Shown here: piece after piece, positions 8,044-16,454 of the stretch
Numbering within the stretch: the stretch's first letter is position 1
How the letters are laid out: each line of letters opens with the position of its first letter
NCBI RefSeq assembly: GCF_044763875.1
Contig: NZ_JBIWGZ010000003.1
Coordinates: forward strand, 62,001 to 126,000
Length of the DNA stretch: 64,000 nt
Origin: Rummeliibacillus sp044763875
GTDB taxonomy: Bacteria; Bacillota; Bacilli; Bacillales_A; Planococcaceae
Direction: 5' to 3'
The notes under the pieces: generated by a model
Told to the model about the DNA's origin: nothing
Database searches by the model: none
Seen by the model: only the letters and a program-made list of their open reading frames with translations
Program-made: the position numbers and the translations under genes

Positions 8044-9315
8044 TTGGAGATACATATTGTTAGTAGAGGCGAAACACTTTGGCAAATTGCAAATCATTAC
8101 AATGTAGACATCAATTCCATAATTCAGTTAAATCAATTGCCCAATCCAAATAACCTGGTAATTGGCCAATCACTAGTGATCCCAACGCATGGCATAACCC
8201 ATACAGTCCGTCCTGGAGATACATTATGGCAAATTGCTAATCGTTATGGCACAACAGTGCAAGCAATTGTGAGTGAAAATCATCTTTCAAATGCATCCAG
8301 ATTATACGTTGGTATGAATTTAGTTATTCCAAAATCAAAACCTACCATTGAAGTAAATGCATATACGTATCAATCTCCTACAGAAGGTGCACAATCTATT
8401 AAAGATGTTGGAAATCTGCTTACTTATATGAGCCCGTTCGCTTATAAAGTAAAAGAGGATGCCTCATTAGAGCCATTTCCAGATGAATTAATGATTTCTG
8501 CAGCACAATCAAAAAATGTGGTACCGCTGATGTCCATTACAAATTTCACAGCAACCCAAACGGGATCGAATTTAGCTCATACTATATTATCTAGTAAAGT
8601 TTTACAGGAAAAAGTAATCAATAACGTACTTAAAATCATGGATAATAAAGGCTATAAAGGCTTAAACATTGATTTTGAAAGTGTGCAACCTTCAGATCGC
8701 GAGAATTATAATGCATTTCTCCAACTCGCTGTTGATCGACTACATCCAAAAGGCTATTTTGTTTCAACAGCACTTGCTCCAAAAACGTCTGCTACTCAAG
8801 GTGGTCTGTTATATGAAGCTCATGATTATGAAGCTCATGGAAGAATTGCTGATTTCGTAATTTTGATGACATATGAATGGGGCTATCGCCTCGGGCCGCC
8901 ACAATCTATCTCTCCAATTAACCAGATGAAAAAAGTCGTGGAATATGCCCTATCTGTTATGCCAGCAAACAAAATATTTTTAGGCTTCCAAATTTACGCA
9001 AGAGATTGGAAATTACCACATGTTAAAGGACAAGAAGCTGAGACCTTTAGCCCTCAGGAAGCCATACGACGAGCAGCAAAATATGGCACGATTATTCAAT
9101 ATGATACAGCTACTCAATCTCCCTTCTTCCGTTATGTAGATGAAAACGGTCAACAACACGAAGTTTGGTTTGAAGATGCAAGAAGTGCTCAAGCTAAATT
9201 TGATTTAATTAAGAGATTCAAACTTCGAGGTGTCAGTTACTGGGCATTAGGATTCCCTTTCCCACAGAATTGGGCATTACTCCTTGATAATTTTAATATA
9301 AAAAAGCTAACTTAA
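8044..9315 (+). CDS. LysM-LysM-GH18 peptidoglycan hydrolase, SleL/YaaH type
   Basis: 423 residues from a TTG at 8044, chosen because GGAAGGAG stands just before it; an upstream frame adds an unsupported 40 residues. Two LysM modules (about 3-47 and 51-95, both with GxTLWQIA) bind peptidoglycan. A GH18 domain (about 105-415) has LNIDFE with the catalytic Glu near 212 and the aromatic GVSYWALG end. SleL/YaaH proteins are N-acetylglucosaminidases that cut spore cortex during germination. No signal peptide is visible, as in that family. Confidence 0.85.
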   Translation: MEIHIVSRGETLWQIANHYNVDINSIIQLNQLPNPNNLVIGQSLVIPTHGITHTVRPGDTLWQIANRYGTTVQAIVSENHLSNASRLYVGMNLVIPKSKPTIEVNAYTYQSPTEGAQSIKDVGNLLTYMSPFAYKVKEDASLEPFPDELMISAAQSKNVVPLMSITNFTATQTGSNLAHTILSSKVLQEKVINNVLKIMDNKGYKGLNIDFESVQPSDRENYNAFLQLAVDRLHPKGYFVSTALAPKTSATQGGLLYEAHDYEAHGRIADFVILMTYEWGYRLGPPQSISPINQMKKVVEYALSVMPANKIFLGFQIYARDWKLPHVKGQEAETFSPQEAIRRAAKYGTIIQYDTATQSPFFRYVDENGQQHEVWFEDARSAQAKFDLIKRFKLRGVSYWALGFPFPQNWALLLDNFNIKKLT

Positions 9316-9436
9316 TCTTTTTCTAACCTTAATCATTTCGAATCAATTTCTTACTTTTCTAGTTAAAAAATACGAAGATTTTATAAATAAACAACTCAAT
9401 AATTCGGATAATAATTCACTTCCAGTATTTACTTAG

Positions 9437-9545
9437 TATGCCTCTCCAGATGGCGCTTTCCGTGGGCGAGCGTTGATCCTACTCGCTGTGCTGCGGGGTC
9501 TCACCTATCTCACTTTCCCGCAGGAGTCGCCATCTTCCGCTTCAT
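9437..9545. repeat. Type C intergenic repeat, copy 1
   Basis: Core of the same family as elements A and B without the long outer ends: AGATGGCG and CGCCATCT bracket CTTTCCGTGGGCGAG, GCTGCGGGGTCTCAC and CTTTCCCGCAGGAGTC. Repeats of this kind are common in intergenic DNA of Bacillaceae genomes. No gene is contained. Confidence 0.7.
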
Positions 9546-9641
9546 AGACAATCTTCTAATAGATATGGCAAATAACAATGTCTCATTTATCGTTCGTGTT
9601 TTTATCCATTATGAAATTAATTCTCTTATCAAAATAAATTC

Positions 9642-9688
9642 AAAAAGCTGTTTCAAAGGTACATTAATAAACCTTGAAACAGCTTTTT
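9642..9688. terminator. Terminator hairpin
   Basis: AAAAAGCTGTTTCAAAGGT pairs with ACCTTGAAACAGCTTTTT, a long perfect stem with flanking A and T runs, so it can act in both directions. It serves the minus-strand yqhH-yqhG group and the DUF302 remnant, and perhaps the plus-strand GH18 gene. Confidence 0.75.
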
Positions 9689-9740
9689 ATCTTTTCATTA
9701 TTTGATCTTATTGAAAAAGGTTTAGCACAAATGCTTCCCA

Positions 9741-9930
9741 TTATAAACTTTGTTCAATACAGTGAATTAGGTGTTTTTCAATCGATCCAGCAATTTCTTT
9801 CCCTTAGCCTCGAATTTTTCATTTATATTAAAGATCAATTGAACACCAAATTGTTCTTTTTTAAATTCTCCTTTAACCTTTCAATTGTATCTTCCATATT
9901 TCCGGAAGATACTACAGCATGATGAAACAT
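9741..9930 (-). pseudogene. DUF302 family remnant (frameshifts and internal deletion)
   Basis: From the ATG at 9930 (AAGGAG upstream) the frame reads MFHHAVVSSGNMEDTIERLK, the start of a DUF302 protein. A shift near codon 28 is needed to continue as EQFGVQLIFNINEKFEAKGK. A further frame then gives EIAGSIEKHLIHCIEQSL and a stop, the usual DUF302 C-terminus. About 70 internal residues are missing compared with a normal 125-130 residue member. It cannot encode a working protein. Confidence 0.7.
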
Positions 9931-9993
9931 AAGTCAGTTCGGCTCCTTAGTAATTTCAACTAGTAAAGATTGTAATTTATTCACTTGTAAGCA

Positions 9994-10773
9994 TCATTTT
10001 AAATAAAACAATCCTCCATTAATAATTTCAATTTTTATTTTAGCACCGTACCGATCTTCTAATGCTTTCTTCTCTATTTCGTAGGATTCTGGCTTTTCCT
10101 CCACCTCTTCATAAAAATAATCTAATACCCTTTGATCCTTTTGCCATCTTTTTTTTGCCTTTTCTGCCCATGTGTGATCATCCTGTTGAATGATATTTTC
10201 AATAAAATCATCTAATCGTTTTAATGCACGAATCGGCTTAATAATATATTGCAATGGAAATGCATTATCTGGCATTTCTGAAACTAAATCAACTTCAGCT
10301 AAAATCACTTGAAAATCTTCATTAATATTACCTGTCATTAAGTTTATTCCAAGAGAATAAAGCATCTCTTTCGTTTGATCACAAAAATACGATACTTTGT
10401 AATTCACGCATAAGAAAGGAGTCAGTATGGTTTGAGATTCATGCGTATCTATGCTCTCAAACATCTGTACATATGCACCCATTTCTTTAGTAGCTTGAAA
10501 CAATTGATTAAGGCGATATGAACCAAAGTGTACAATTTCACCTTTTACATTTTCATTAAGTATATTTTGATTCGTAATGAGTGTAAGTTGTGCAGGACAC
10601 GGAACAACATCTGTACTTTCAATGTATTTCCAATAGAAAGGACGGTTCATGATCCTTTTGTCCATTTCAATCGTTAATTGTACGGTCATATAATGTCCTT
10701 CATCCTCAATAATTGGACAATCTGTTTGTTGAAAAAAATTACGTAAATAGCCGTGAACTTGTTGCGGGAGCAT
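9994..10773 (-). CDS. yqhG: YqhG family protein
   Basis: 259 residues, ATG at 10773 with AAGGAGGATGGTT before it. Recognised from length, sequence style (LPQQVHGYLRNFFQQTDCPI, YFDEEVEEKPESY-like acidic end) and its position 31 bp after the SNF2 helicase gene, as in B. subtilis yqhH-yqhG. No membrane segments or signal peptide. The function is unknown; the fixed pairing suggests that it assists or regulates the helicase. Confidence 0.85.
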   Translation of the reverse strand: MLPQQVHGYLRNFFQQTDCPIIEDEGHYMTVQLTIEMDKRIMNRPFYWKYIESTDVVPCPAQLTLITNQNILNENVKGEIVHFGSYRLNQLFQATKEMGAYVQMFESIDTHESQTILTPFLCVNYKVSYFCDQTKEMLYSLGINLMTGNINEDFQVILAEVDLVSEMPDNAFPLQYIIKPIRALKRLDDFIENIIQQDDHTWAEKAKKRWQKDQRVLDYFYEEVEEKPESYEIEKKALEDRYGAKIKIEIINGGLFYLK

Positions 10774-10804
10774 AACCATCCTCCTTATCCTTAATACAAT
10801 TTTC

Positions 10805-12334
10805 TTACATCGTTCTTTTGATAGCCAAAATATCGTCTAATTCACCCACGACTTTTTCAAATACTTCAATTTTAGTTTGAAGCAAGTCCAGTATGTTTTG
10901 TTCGATTGTATCAGCAATAGCTAGATTGTAGATATGGACATCATGTTCTTGTCCTAATCTGTGGACACGCCCGATTCTTTGCTCTAATTTCATGGGGTTC
11001 CATGGTAGATCATAGTTGATAACATGATGACAAAACTGTAGGTTAATTCCTTCTCCTCCAGCTTCGGTTGCGATTAGTACTTGAGCTTGTTCCTGAAAAA
11101 GTTTCTTCATATAATCTCTTTTGTTTTTATTGAATTTTCCATTGAAAAGGACACTTTTAATTCCTTTCGTATGCAAATACCACTGGAGATAAATTTGACT
11201 CGCACGGTACTCAGTAAATAAAATAACTTTATCCTTTGCCTGATGTATAATTTCGTAAGCCTTTTCTGCTTTTGAATTCGTTTGAAGGGCCATCAATTTG
11301 GTAATAAGTTCCTCTATAAATTTAACCTCTTCTAGCTCATTACAATTTTGGAGTAAATTTTCTAAAGTCAAGCATGTAGCTTCCTTACTACTACACATTT
11401 CCTTTTGAAGAGTAATCATAGAGAAAGAACCAGAGAAAACTGGCGAAACATCCTTCAGTTCTAAAATCATGTCATAGACTTCTCTTTCCTCTTTTGTAAA
11501 CTCTACTGGGATATTTTGTACACAACGATTTGTCCATTCTACTCCAGTGTCTTGTCTTCTATTTCTTACCATCACTTGATTTACCAATTCTTTTAAAAAT
11601 TCATCATTCTCTAAATCATGTTTACTCGCTGAAAAAGCGGATTGGAATACATCAAAATTTCCTAAGTGTCCTGGTTTAAGTAAGGAAATAAGATAAAAAA
11701 GTTCAAAAACATTATTTTGAATTGGCGTTGCAGTTAACAACAAACAAAACTTTTTCTTTAAACTTTGTACAAACTCATAGATTTTGGTTTTGTGGTTTTT
11801 TAGTTTGTGAGCTTCATCAATGATGATCATGTCATAGTCTTGATCATAAATGAGCTCTTTATGAGGGCTTTTTTTTGCAGTATCCATACTCATGACGACA
11901 ATATCGATATGCTCTAATGAGGATTTCTTTGTGTAAGGAATAGCGGGTATATAAAATTTATTGTTCAATTCTTCAATCCATTGATTTATGAGAGAAGCTG
12001 GAGCTAATATTAATGCTTTTTTCACAAGGCCTCTGATTAGATATTCTTTCAGGATTAGACCTGCTTCAATCGTTTTACCAAGTCCCACTTCATCTGCTAA
12101 AATTGCTTTTCCATTCATCCTTTCTATAACTTTTTCTGCGACTTCTAATTGATGGGCAAGAGGAGTTAGATTGGGTAAATTTTTAGGAGATTGAAGACCC
12201 GTAAATTCTGTAATGAGGTTAGCTTTTACAACTTCGTAACTCATATTGTAAAGCTTCCAATTATCCCATTCACTCTGATTTTCTAATCTATTTAGAAAAC
12301 CTTCTTCCCAATCAGGCGACCTTTCAATAATCAA
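10805..12334 (-). CDS. yqhH: SNF2 family helicase YqhH (RapA-like)
   Basis: About 509 residues. The likely start is the TTG at 12334, eight bases after AGAGGTGAT; a GTG three codons earlier lies inside that ribosome binding site. Helicase motifs: LADEVGLGKTIEAG (motif I), IIIDEAHKLKN (II), LLLTATPIQNN (III), VLIATEAGGEGINLQ (V) and EQRIGRVHRLGQ (VI). RapA-type ATPases move on DNA and can recycle RNA polymerase. The length is slightly shorter than the B. subtilis protein (about 557). It forms an operon with yqhG. Confidence 0.85.
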   Translation of the reverse strand: MIIERSPDWEEGFLNRLENQSEWDNWKLYNMSYEVVKANLITEFTGLQSPKNLPNLTPLAHQLEVAEKVIERMNGKAILADEVGLGKTIEAGLILKEYLIRGLVKKALILAPASLINQWIEELNNKFYIPAIPYTKKSSLEHIDIVVMSMDTAKKSPHKELIYDQDYDMIIIDEAHKLKNHKTKIYEFVQSLKKKFCLLLTATPIQNNVFELFYLISLLKPGHLGNFDVFQSAFSASKHDLENDEFLKELVNQVMVRNRRQDTGVEWTNRCVQNIPVEFTKEEREVYDMILELKDVSPVFSGSFSMITLQKEMCSSKEATCLTLENLLQNCNELEEVKFIEELITKLMALQTNSKAEKAYEIIHQAKDKVILFTEYRASQIYLQWYLHTKGIKSVLFNGKFNKNKRDYMKKLFQEQAQVLIATEAGGEGINLQFCHHVINYDLPWNPMKLEQRIGRVHRLGQEHDVHIYNLAIADTIEQNILDLLQTKIEVFEKVVGELDDILAIKRTM

Positions 12335-12456
12335 GATTATCACCTCTGCAAATTTTCTTTTACTTAAGTTGTCCCAAAATATTATTACTATGATAAATTT
12401 ATCGAAATAAAATAGTGACTTTCAAAAAGTATTCTTTTAATAAGGCTTGAATCCAA

Positions 12457-12483
12457 GCATTAGACTCGAATTTGCGTACTATA
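12457..12483 (+). promoter_or_regulatory. Candidate sigma-K promoter for the coat cassette
   Basis: CGTACTATA (12475-12483) differs from the sigma-K -10 consensus CATAnnnTA at one base. GCA at 12457-12459 stands 15 bp upstream, where AC-type -35 bases are expected. The same arrangement with 15-bp spacing precedes the second serine-rich gene at 15140-15166. The start codon follows after about 30 bp. Confidence 0.4.
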
Positions 12484-12515
12484 CAGGTATTCCATTCCTT
12501 TAGGAGGTGATTATT

Positions 12516-13880
12516 CTGAAAGAAAAAAATTGGAATCAGCATAATTCAGCTGACAAATGTTCTTCATCTAGTTCATCTTGTAGCTTCTCAAGTTCATCAG
12601 ATGAATCTTCTTCATCTAGTTCATCTTGTAGCTTCTCAAGTTCATCAGACGAATGTTCTTCATCTAGTTCATCTTGTAGCTTCTCAAGTTCATCAGACGA
12701 ATGTTCTTCATCTAGTTCATCTTGTAGCTTCTCAAGTTCATCCGAGGAATCTTCTTCATCTAGTTCATCTTGTAGCTTCTCAAGTTCATCCGACGAATCT
12801 TCTTCATCTAGTTCATCTTGTGGATTCTCAAGTTCATCCGACGAATCTTCTTCATCTAGTTCATCTTGTGGATTCTCAAGTTCATCCGACGAATCTTCTT
12901 CTAGTTCATCTTGTAGCTTCTCAAGTTCATCCGACGAATCTTCTTCATTTAGTTCATCTTGTAGCTGCTCGTGTTCATCCGAGGAATCTTCTTCATCTAG
13001 TTCATCTTGTAGCTTCTCAAGTTCATCCGAGGAATCTTCTTCATCTAGTTCATCTTGTGGATTCTCAAGTTCATCCGACGAATCTTCTTCTTCTAGTTCA
13101 TCTTGTGGATTCTCAAGTTCATCCGACGAATCTTCTTCATTCAGTTCATCTTGTCGTTGTTTGAGTACATCCGACGAATGTTCTTCATCTAGTTCATCTT
13201 GTAGCTTCTCAAGTTCATCCGACGAATCTTCTTCATCTAGTTCATCTTGTAGCTTCTCAAGTTCATCCGACGAATCTTCTTCATCTAGTTCATCTTGTGG
13301 ATTCTCAAGTTCATCCGACGAATCTTCTTCTTCTAGTTCATCTTGTGGATTCTCAAGTTCATCCGACGAATCTTCTTCATTCAGTTCATCTTGTCGTTGT
13401 TTGAGTACATCCGACGAATGTTCTTCATCTAGTTCATCTTGTAGCTTCTCAAGTTCATCCGACGAATCTTCTTCATCTAGTTCATCTTGTAGCTTCTCAA
13501 GTTCATCCGACGAATCTTCTTCATCTAGTTCATCTTGTGGATTCTCAAGTTCATCCGACGAATCTTCTTCATCTAGTTCATCTTGTAGCTTCTCAAGTTC
13601 ATCCGACGAATCTTCTTCATCTAGTTCATCTTGTCGTTGTTTGAGTACATCCGACGAATGTTCTTCATCTAGTTCATCTTGTAGCTTCTCAAGTTCATCC
13701 GACGAATCTTCTTCATCTAGTTCATCTTGTAACTGCTCAAGTTCATCCGAGGAATCTTCTTCATCTAGTTCATCTTGTAGCTTCTCAAGTTCGTCCGACG
13801 AATCTTCTTCATCATCTTGTAGCTGCTCGTGTTCATCCGAGGAATCTTCTTCATCTTCAAATCATAGCTCATTTAAATAA
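12516..13880 (+). CDS. Serine-rich 16-residue repeat protein, putative CotH substrate (coat protein)
   Basis: About 454 residues, roughly two-thirds serine. After a short head (KEKNWNQHNSADKC) come about 27 copies of a 16-residue unit of the form CSFSSSSDESSSSSSS, each with one or two Cys and an acidic DE or EE pair; variants carry CGF or CRCLSTS. At DNA level the unit is 48 bp, and five units form a higher-order 240-bp repeat. The gene is 82 bp before a CotH kinase gene. CotH kinases phosphorylate serine-rich coat proteins (CotB, CotG), so this is the likely substrate (inference). The start appears to be CTG at 12516, 8 bases after AGGAGG; a GTG at 12507 lies inside the binding site. Confidence 0.75.
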   Translation: MKEKNWNQHNSADKCSSSSSSCSFSSSSDESSSSSSSCSFSSSSDECSSSSSSCSFSSSSDECSSSSSSCSFSSSSEESSSSSSSCSFSSSSDESSSSSSSCGFSSSSDESSSSSSSCGFSSSSDESSSSSSCSFSSSSDESSSFSSSCSCSCSSEESSSSSSSCSFSSSSEESSSSSSSCGFSSSSDESSSSSSSCGFSSSSDESSSFSSSCRCLSTSDECSSSSSSCSFSSSSDESSSSSSSCSFSSSSDESSSSSSSCGFSSSSDESSSSSSSCGFSSSSDESSSFSSSCRCLSTSDECSSSSSSCSFSSSSDESSSSSSSCSFSSSSDESSSSSSSCGFSSSSDESSSSSSSCSFSSSSDESSSSSSSCRCLSTSDECSSSSSSCSFSSSSDESSSSSSSCNCSSSSEESSSSSSSCSFSSSSDESSSSSCSCSCSSEESSSSSNHSSFK

Positions 13881-13961
13881 GAGCGAAAGAGACACAATTC
13901 AATGTACTTGATCAAATTATCATACACAGCAATTTCTTTAAGTACAGAAGGAGGTGAATAT

Positions 13962-15047
13962 GTGTCAAATAAAATACCTTCATATTTCTTAATAATTGAA
14001 GAAGAGCTCTTAAATCTACTGAGGAAAAACTTATTGAATGATCAATCTGTTCCAGCACAAGTGCAAATTGAAGATATAAACTACAAAATTCAAATCGCAT
14101 ATCGGGGAGCATATACTCGTAAATTCAGAAAAAGATCTTATTTAATTGATTTTGGTAACTCAAAAAATGCTTTAGGTGTTCGTAAAATTCATCTCAATGC
14201 TGAATACAAAGATCCCTCACTTTTTCGCAATAAGCTTTCCCTTGACTTTTTTCAAGATTTAGGAGTGCTTGCACCAGATTGTCAACATATTAAATTCTAT
14301 AGAAATGACATATTTAAAGGTGTTTATCTACAATTAGAATCTGTAGATGATTTATTTTTGAAAAAAAGAGGACTCCCTCCTGGTCCCATTTACTATGCTA
14401 CAAACAATGATGCTAACTTTTCCTTTGAGAGAGATGGCAAAAGAAAGCGGTCACTTCTATCTGGCTTTCTCCAAGCAAATGGTTCTCCATCTGATAATCA
14501 CTACCTTCTTGAACTAATTACAATCATTAATACAACTCCACTTAACAAATTCGATAATGTAATAACAAATTTTATTAATATCGATAAATATTTTAGTTGG
14601 CTGGCAGGCGCAGTTTGTACGATGAATAATGATGGGTTCAACCATAATTTTTCATTATATCGAAATAGCGAAACCGGTTTATTCGAAATAATGCCCTGGG
14701 ATTATGATGCTACTTGGGGAAGGAAAATCAGTGGCGGAATAATGGATCATAAATATGTTCCAATTGAAGGAAAACCCGGTAACAAGTTGAGAGAGCTACT
14801 ATTGAAAATTCCAGATTTCCGTAAACTGTACAAACGGAAATTAGAGGATATTCTTGATTCGAAGTTTACAGTTGATTATATGAAAAAAAAAGTATTAACA
14901 CTTCATCATAATCTTCGGCCACACTTTCTTCTTGACCCATATATTAATAATAATATCGATATATTTGATTATGAACCTGAAATGATTTTTCAATTCATTC
15001 AAGATCGTAACAATTATTTAAAAATGCAGCTAAAAAGTCTAAATTAA
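13962..15047 (+). CDS. cotH: CotH-type spore coat protein kinase, copy 1
   Basis: 361 residues from the GTG at 13962, which has AAGGAGGTGA just upstream and gives the same length and start (SNKIPSYF) as copy 2. CotH fold motifs: YRGAYTRKFRKRSYLIDF (nucleotide-binding Lys region), NAEYKDPSLFRNKLS, NNDGFNHNFSLYRN with Asp224, and PWDYDATWGRK with Asp247 (metal and catalytic residues by family comparison). CotH kinases act in the mother cell and phosphorylate Ser in coat proteins. It sits between two serine-rich genes, probably co-transcribed with the upstream one. Confidence 0.9.
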   Translation: MSNKIPSYFLIIEEELLNLLRKNLLNDQSVPAQVQIEDINYKIQIAYRGAYTRKFRKRSYLIDFGNSKNALGVRKIHLNAEYKDPSLFRNKLSLDFFQDLGVLAPDCQHIKFYRNDIFKGVYLQLESVDDLFLKKRGLPPGPIYYATNNDANFSFERDGKRKRSLLSGFLQANGSPSDNHYLLELITIINTTPLNKFDNVITNFINIDKYFSWLAGAVCTMNNDGFNHNFSLYRNSETGLFEIMPWDYDATWGRKISGGIMDHKYVPIEGKPGNKLRELLLKIPDFRKLYKRKLEDILDSKFTVDYMKKKVLTLHHNLRPHFLLDPYINNNIDIFDYEPEMIFQFIQDRNNYLKMQLKSLN

Positions 15048-15139
15048 TAATGAATGAAATAAGAGAATAAATTTTATCTTCCTTAATTCCATTGTTTATT
15101 GCTATTAAAAAAATACCGTTCTTTTAGGTATTAGACTAA

Positions 15140-15166
15140 ACCAAAAAGATTGTTCTGCGTATTATA
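15140..15166 (+). promoter_or_regulatory. Candidate sigma-K promoter, second serine-rich gene
   Basis: ACC (15140-15142), 15 bp, then CGTATTATA (15158-15166), one base from CATAnnnTA. The start codon is 30 bp downstream. It matches the arrangement before the first serine-rich gene, which raises confidence in both. Confidence 0.4.
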
Positions 15167-15196
15167 AAATTAATTATGCACTAAGGAGGTCCTTTA

Positions 15197-16210
15197 ATGA
15201 AAGAGGAAAACGCTTTAAATACAACGTCTTCTAGTTCGTCTACTGGTAGTTCATCTCATGACTGCACATCTTCCGGAAGTTCGTCTTCCCATAGCTCGTC
15301 TTCTGGAAGTTCATCTTCCCATAGCTCATCTTCGGGAAGTTCATCTTCCCATAGCTCATCTTCGGGAAGTTCGTCTTCTAATAGCTCGTCTTCTGGAAGT
15401 TCGTCTTCTAGTAGCTCGTCTTCAAACAGTAGGGGCAAAAAAGGTAAAAAAGGTAAAAAAATGAGTGCTTCAAGTTCATCTTCTGGTAGCTCGTCTTCGG
15501 GAAGTTCATCTTCCCATAGCTCATCTTCAGAAAGCTCGTCTTCTCATAGATCTTCGGGAAGTTCATCTTCGGGAAGTTCATCTTCGGGAAGTTCGTCTTC
15601 TAGTAGCTCGTCTTCCAAATGCTCGTCTTTGGGAAATTCATCTTCCCATAGCTCATCTTCGGGAAGTTCGTCTTCTGGAAGTTCATCTTCCCATAGCTCA
15701 TCTTCGGGAAGTCCGTCTTCTAGTAGCTCGTCTTCCAAATGCTCGTCTTTGGGAAATTCATCTTCCCATAGCTCATCTTCGGGAAGTTCGTCTTCTGGAA
15801 GTTCATCTTCCCATAGCTCATCTTCGGGAAGTTCGTCTTCTAGTAGCTCGTCTTCAAATAGCAGGGGTAAAAAAGGTAAAAAAATGATGTCTTCAAGTTC
15901 GTCTTCTGGTAGCTCGTCTTCTGATAGCTCATCTTCTAGCAGCGATTCATCTAGTCATTGTTCTATAAAGCATTGTTCTTCTAGCAGTTCATCAATTAGT
16001 CATACTTCTTCAAAACGTTGTTCTACTAGCAGTTCATCAACTTGTCCTTGTTCTTCTAGCAGTTCATCAACTAGTCACTCTTCTTCAAAACACAGTTCTA
16101 CTAGCAGTTCATCAACTTGTTCTTGTTCTTCTAGCAGTTCATCAACTAGTCACTCTTCTTCAAAACACAGTTCTACTGATTGTACTACTACTGGCAAAAG
16201 ACGACGTTAA
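15197..16210 (+). CDS. Serine/glycine/histidine-rich protein with RGKKGKK islands, putative CotH substrate
   Basis: 337 residues, ATG at 15197 after AAGGAGG. The head MKEEN matches the head of the first serine-rich protein. The body is built of SSSSGSSSSHSSSS units. Two basic islands interrupt it: RGKKGKKGKK at residues 79-88 and RGKKGKK at 223-229. The last 90 residues differ (SSSKHSSTSSSSTCSC type, with Cys and a GKRRR end). A 120-bp tandem duplication (15601-15720 against 15721-15840) differs by one base. The mix of Ser tracts and Lys blocks recalls CotB/CotG. A terminator follows at 16254. Confidence 0.75.
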   Translation: MKEENALNTTSSSSSTGSSSHDCTSSGSSSSHSSSSGSSSSHSSSSGSSSSHSSSSGSSSSNSSSSGSSSSSSSSSNSRGKKGKKGKKMSASSSSSGSSSSGSSSSHSSSSESSSSHRSSGSSSSGSSSSGSSSSSSSSSKCSSLGNSSSHSSSSGSSSSGSSSSHSSSSGSPSSSSSSSKCSSLGNSSSHSSSSGSSSSGSSSSHSSSSGSSSSSSSSSNSRGKKGKKMMSSSSSSGSSSSDSSSSSSDSSSHCSIKHCSSSSSSISHTSSKRCSTSSSSTCPCSSSSSSTSHSSSKHSSTSSSSTCSCSSSSSSTSHSSSKHSSTDCTTTGKRRR

Positions 16211-16253
16211 TAATAAGATAATTATTAACACTTATCATACTAAAAGAAATAAT

Positions 16254-16296
16254 AAAAGCCTTTCCTTAGTCAATGAAAAGATTATGGAAGGCTTTT
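16254..16296 (+). terminator. Terminator after the second serine-rich gene
   Basis: AAAAGCCTTTCC pairs with GGAAGGCTTTT. It separates the first kinase/serine-rich group from the second kinase gene, unless readthrough occurs. Confidence 0.65.
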
Positions 16297-16339
16297 ATCC
16301 ATAAATATAAGTAACAATTGCTTAATTTCTTCATTTCTT

Positions 16340-16404
16340 TAGCCGACAACAAATGTCGCCCTTACATTCCCCTGCTATCATAAGGACATATTTGTTGTCG
16401 GCTA
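16340..16404. other. Long hairpin upstream of the second cotH
   Basis: TAGCCGACAACAAATGTC (16340-16357) pairs with the complement ending GTTGTCGGCTA (16385-16404) around a loop of about 27 bases. The second kinase gene begins 50 bp later. No T-run follows, so it is not a standard terminator; it may shape the leader of the kinase mRNA. Confidence 0.5.
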
Positions 16405-16454
16405 TTTTAGGAATAAAAACTCTATCAAGCGAATAAAAACAAGAAGGTGAATAA

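Noticed and set aside
9674..9922. Plus-strand 82-residue frame
   Set aside because: It is antisense to the recognisable DUF302 remnant and starts inside the terminator stem.
12601..13164. Long open frame in the second reading frame of the serine repeat (LHLVHLVASQVHPTN type)
   Set aside because: The 48-bp repeat leaves several frames open. This one has no ribosome site and no termination signal of its own; the serine frame fits the upstream AGGAGG and the CotH context.
12516..13880. CRISPR-like array of 48-bp units
   Set aside because: Units have no distinct spacers, are coding throughout in one frame, and no cas genes are present.
15256..15887. Minus-strand acidic (EDELPEDELWEDEL) and plus-strand LREVHLPIAHL frames over the second serine gene
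   Set aside because: Shadows of the repeat; none has a start signal, and the serine frame starts with a perfect ribosome site.
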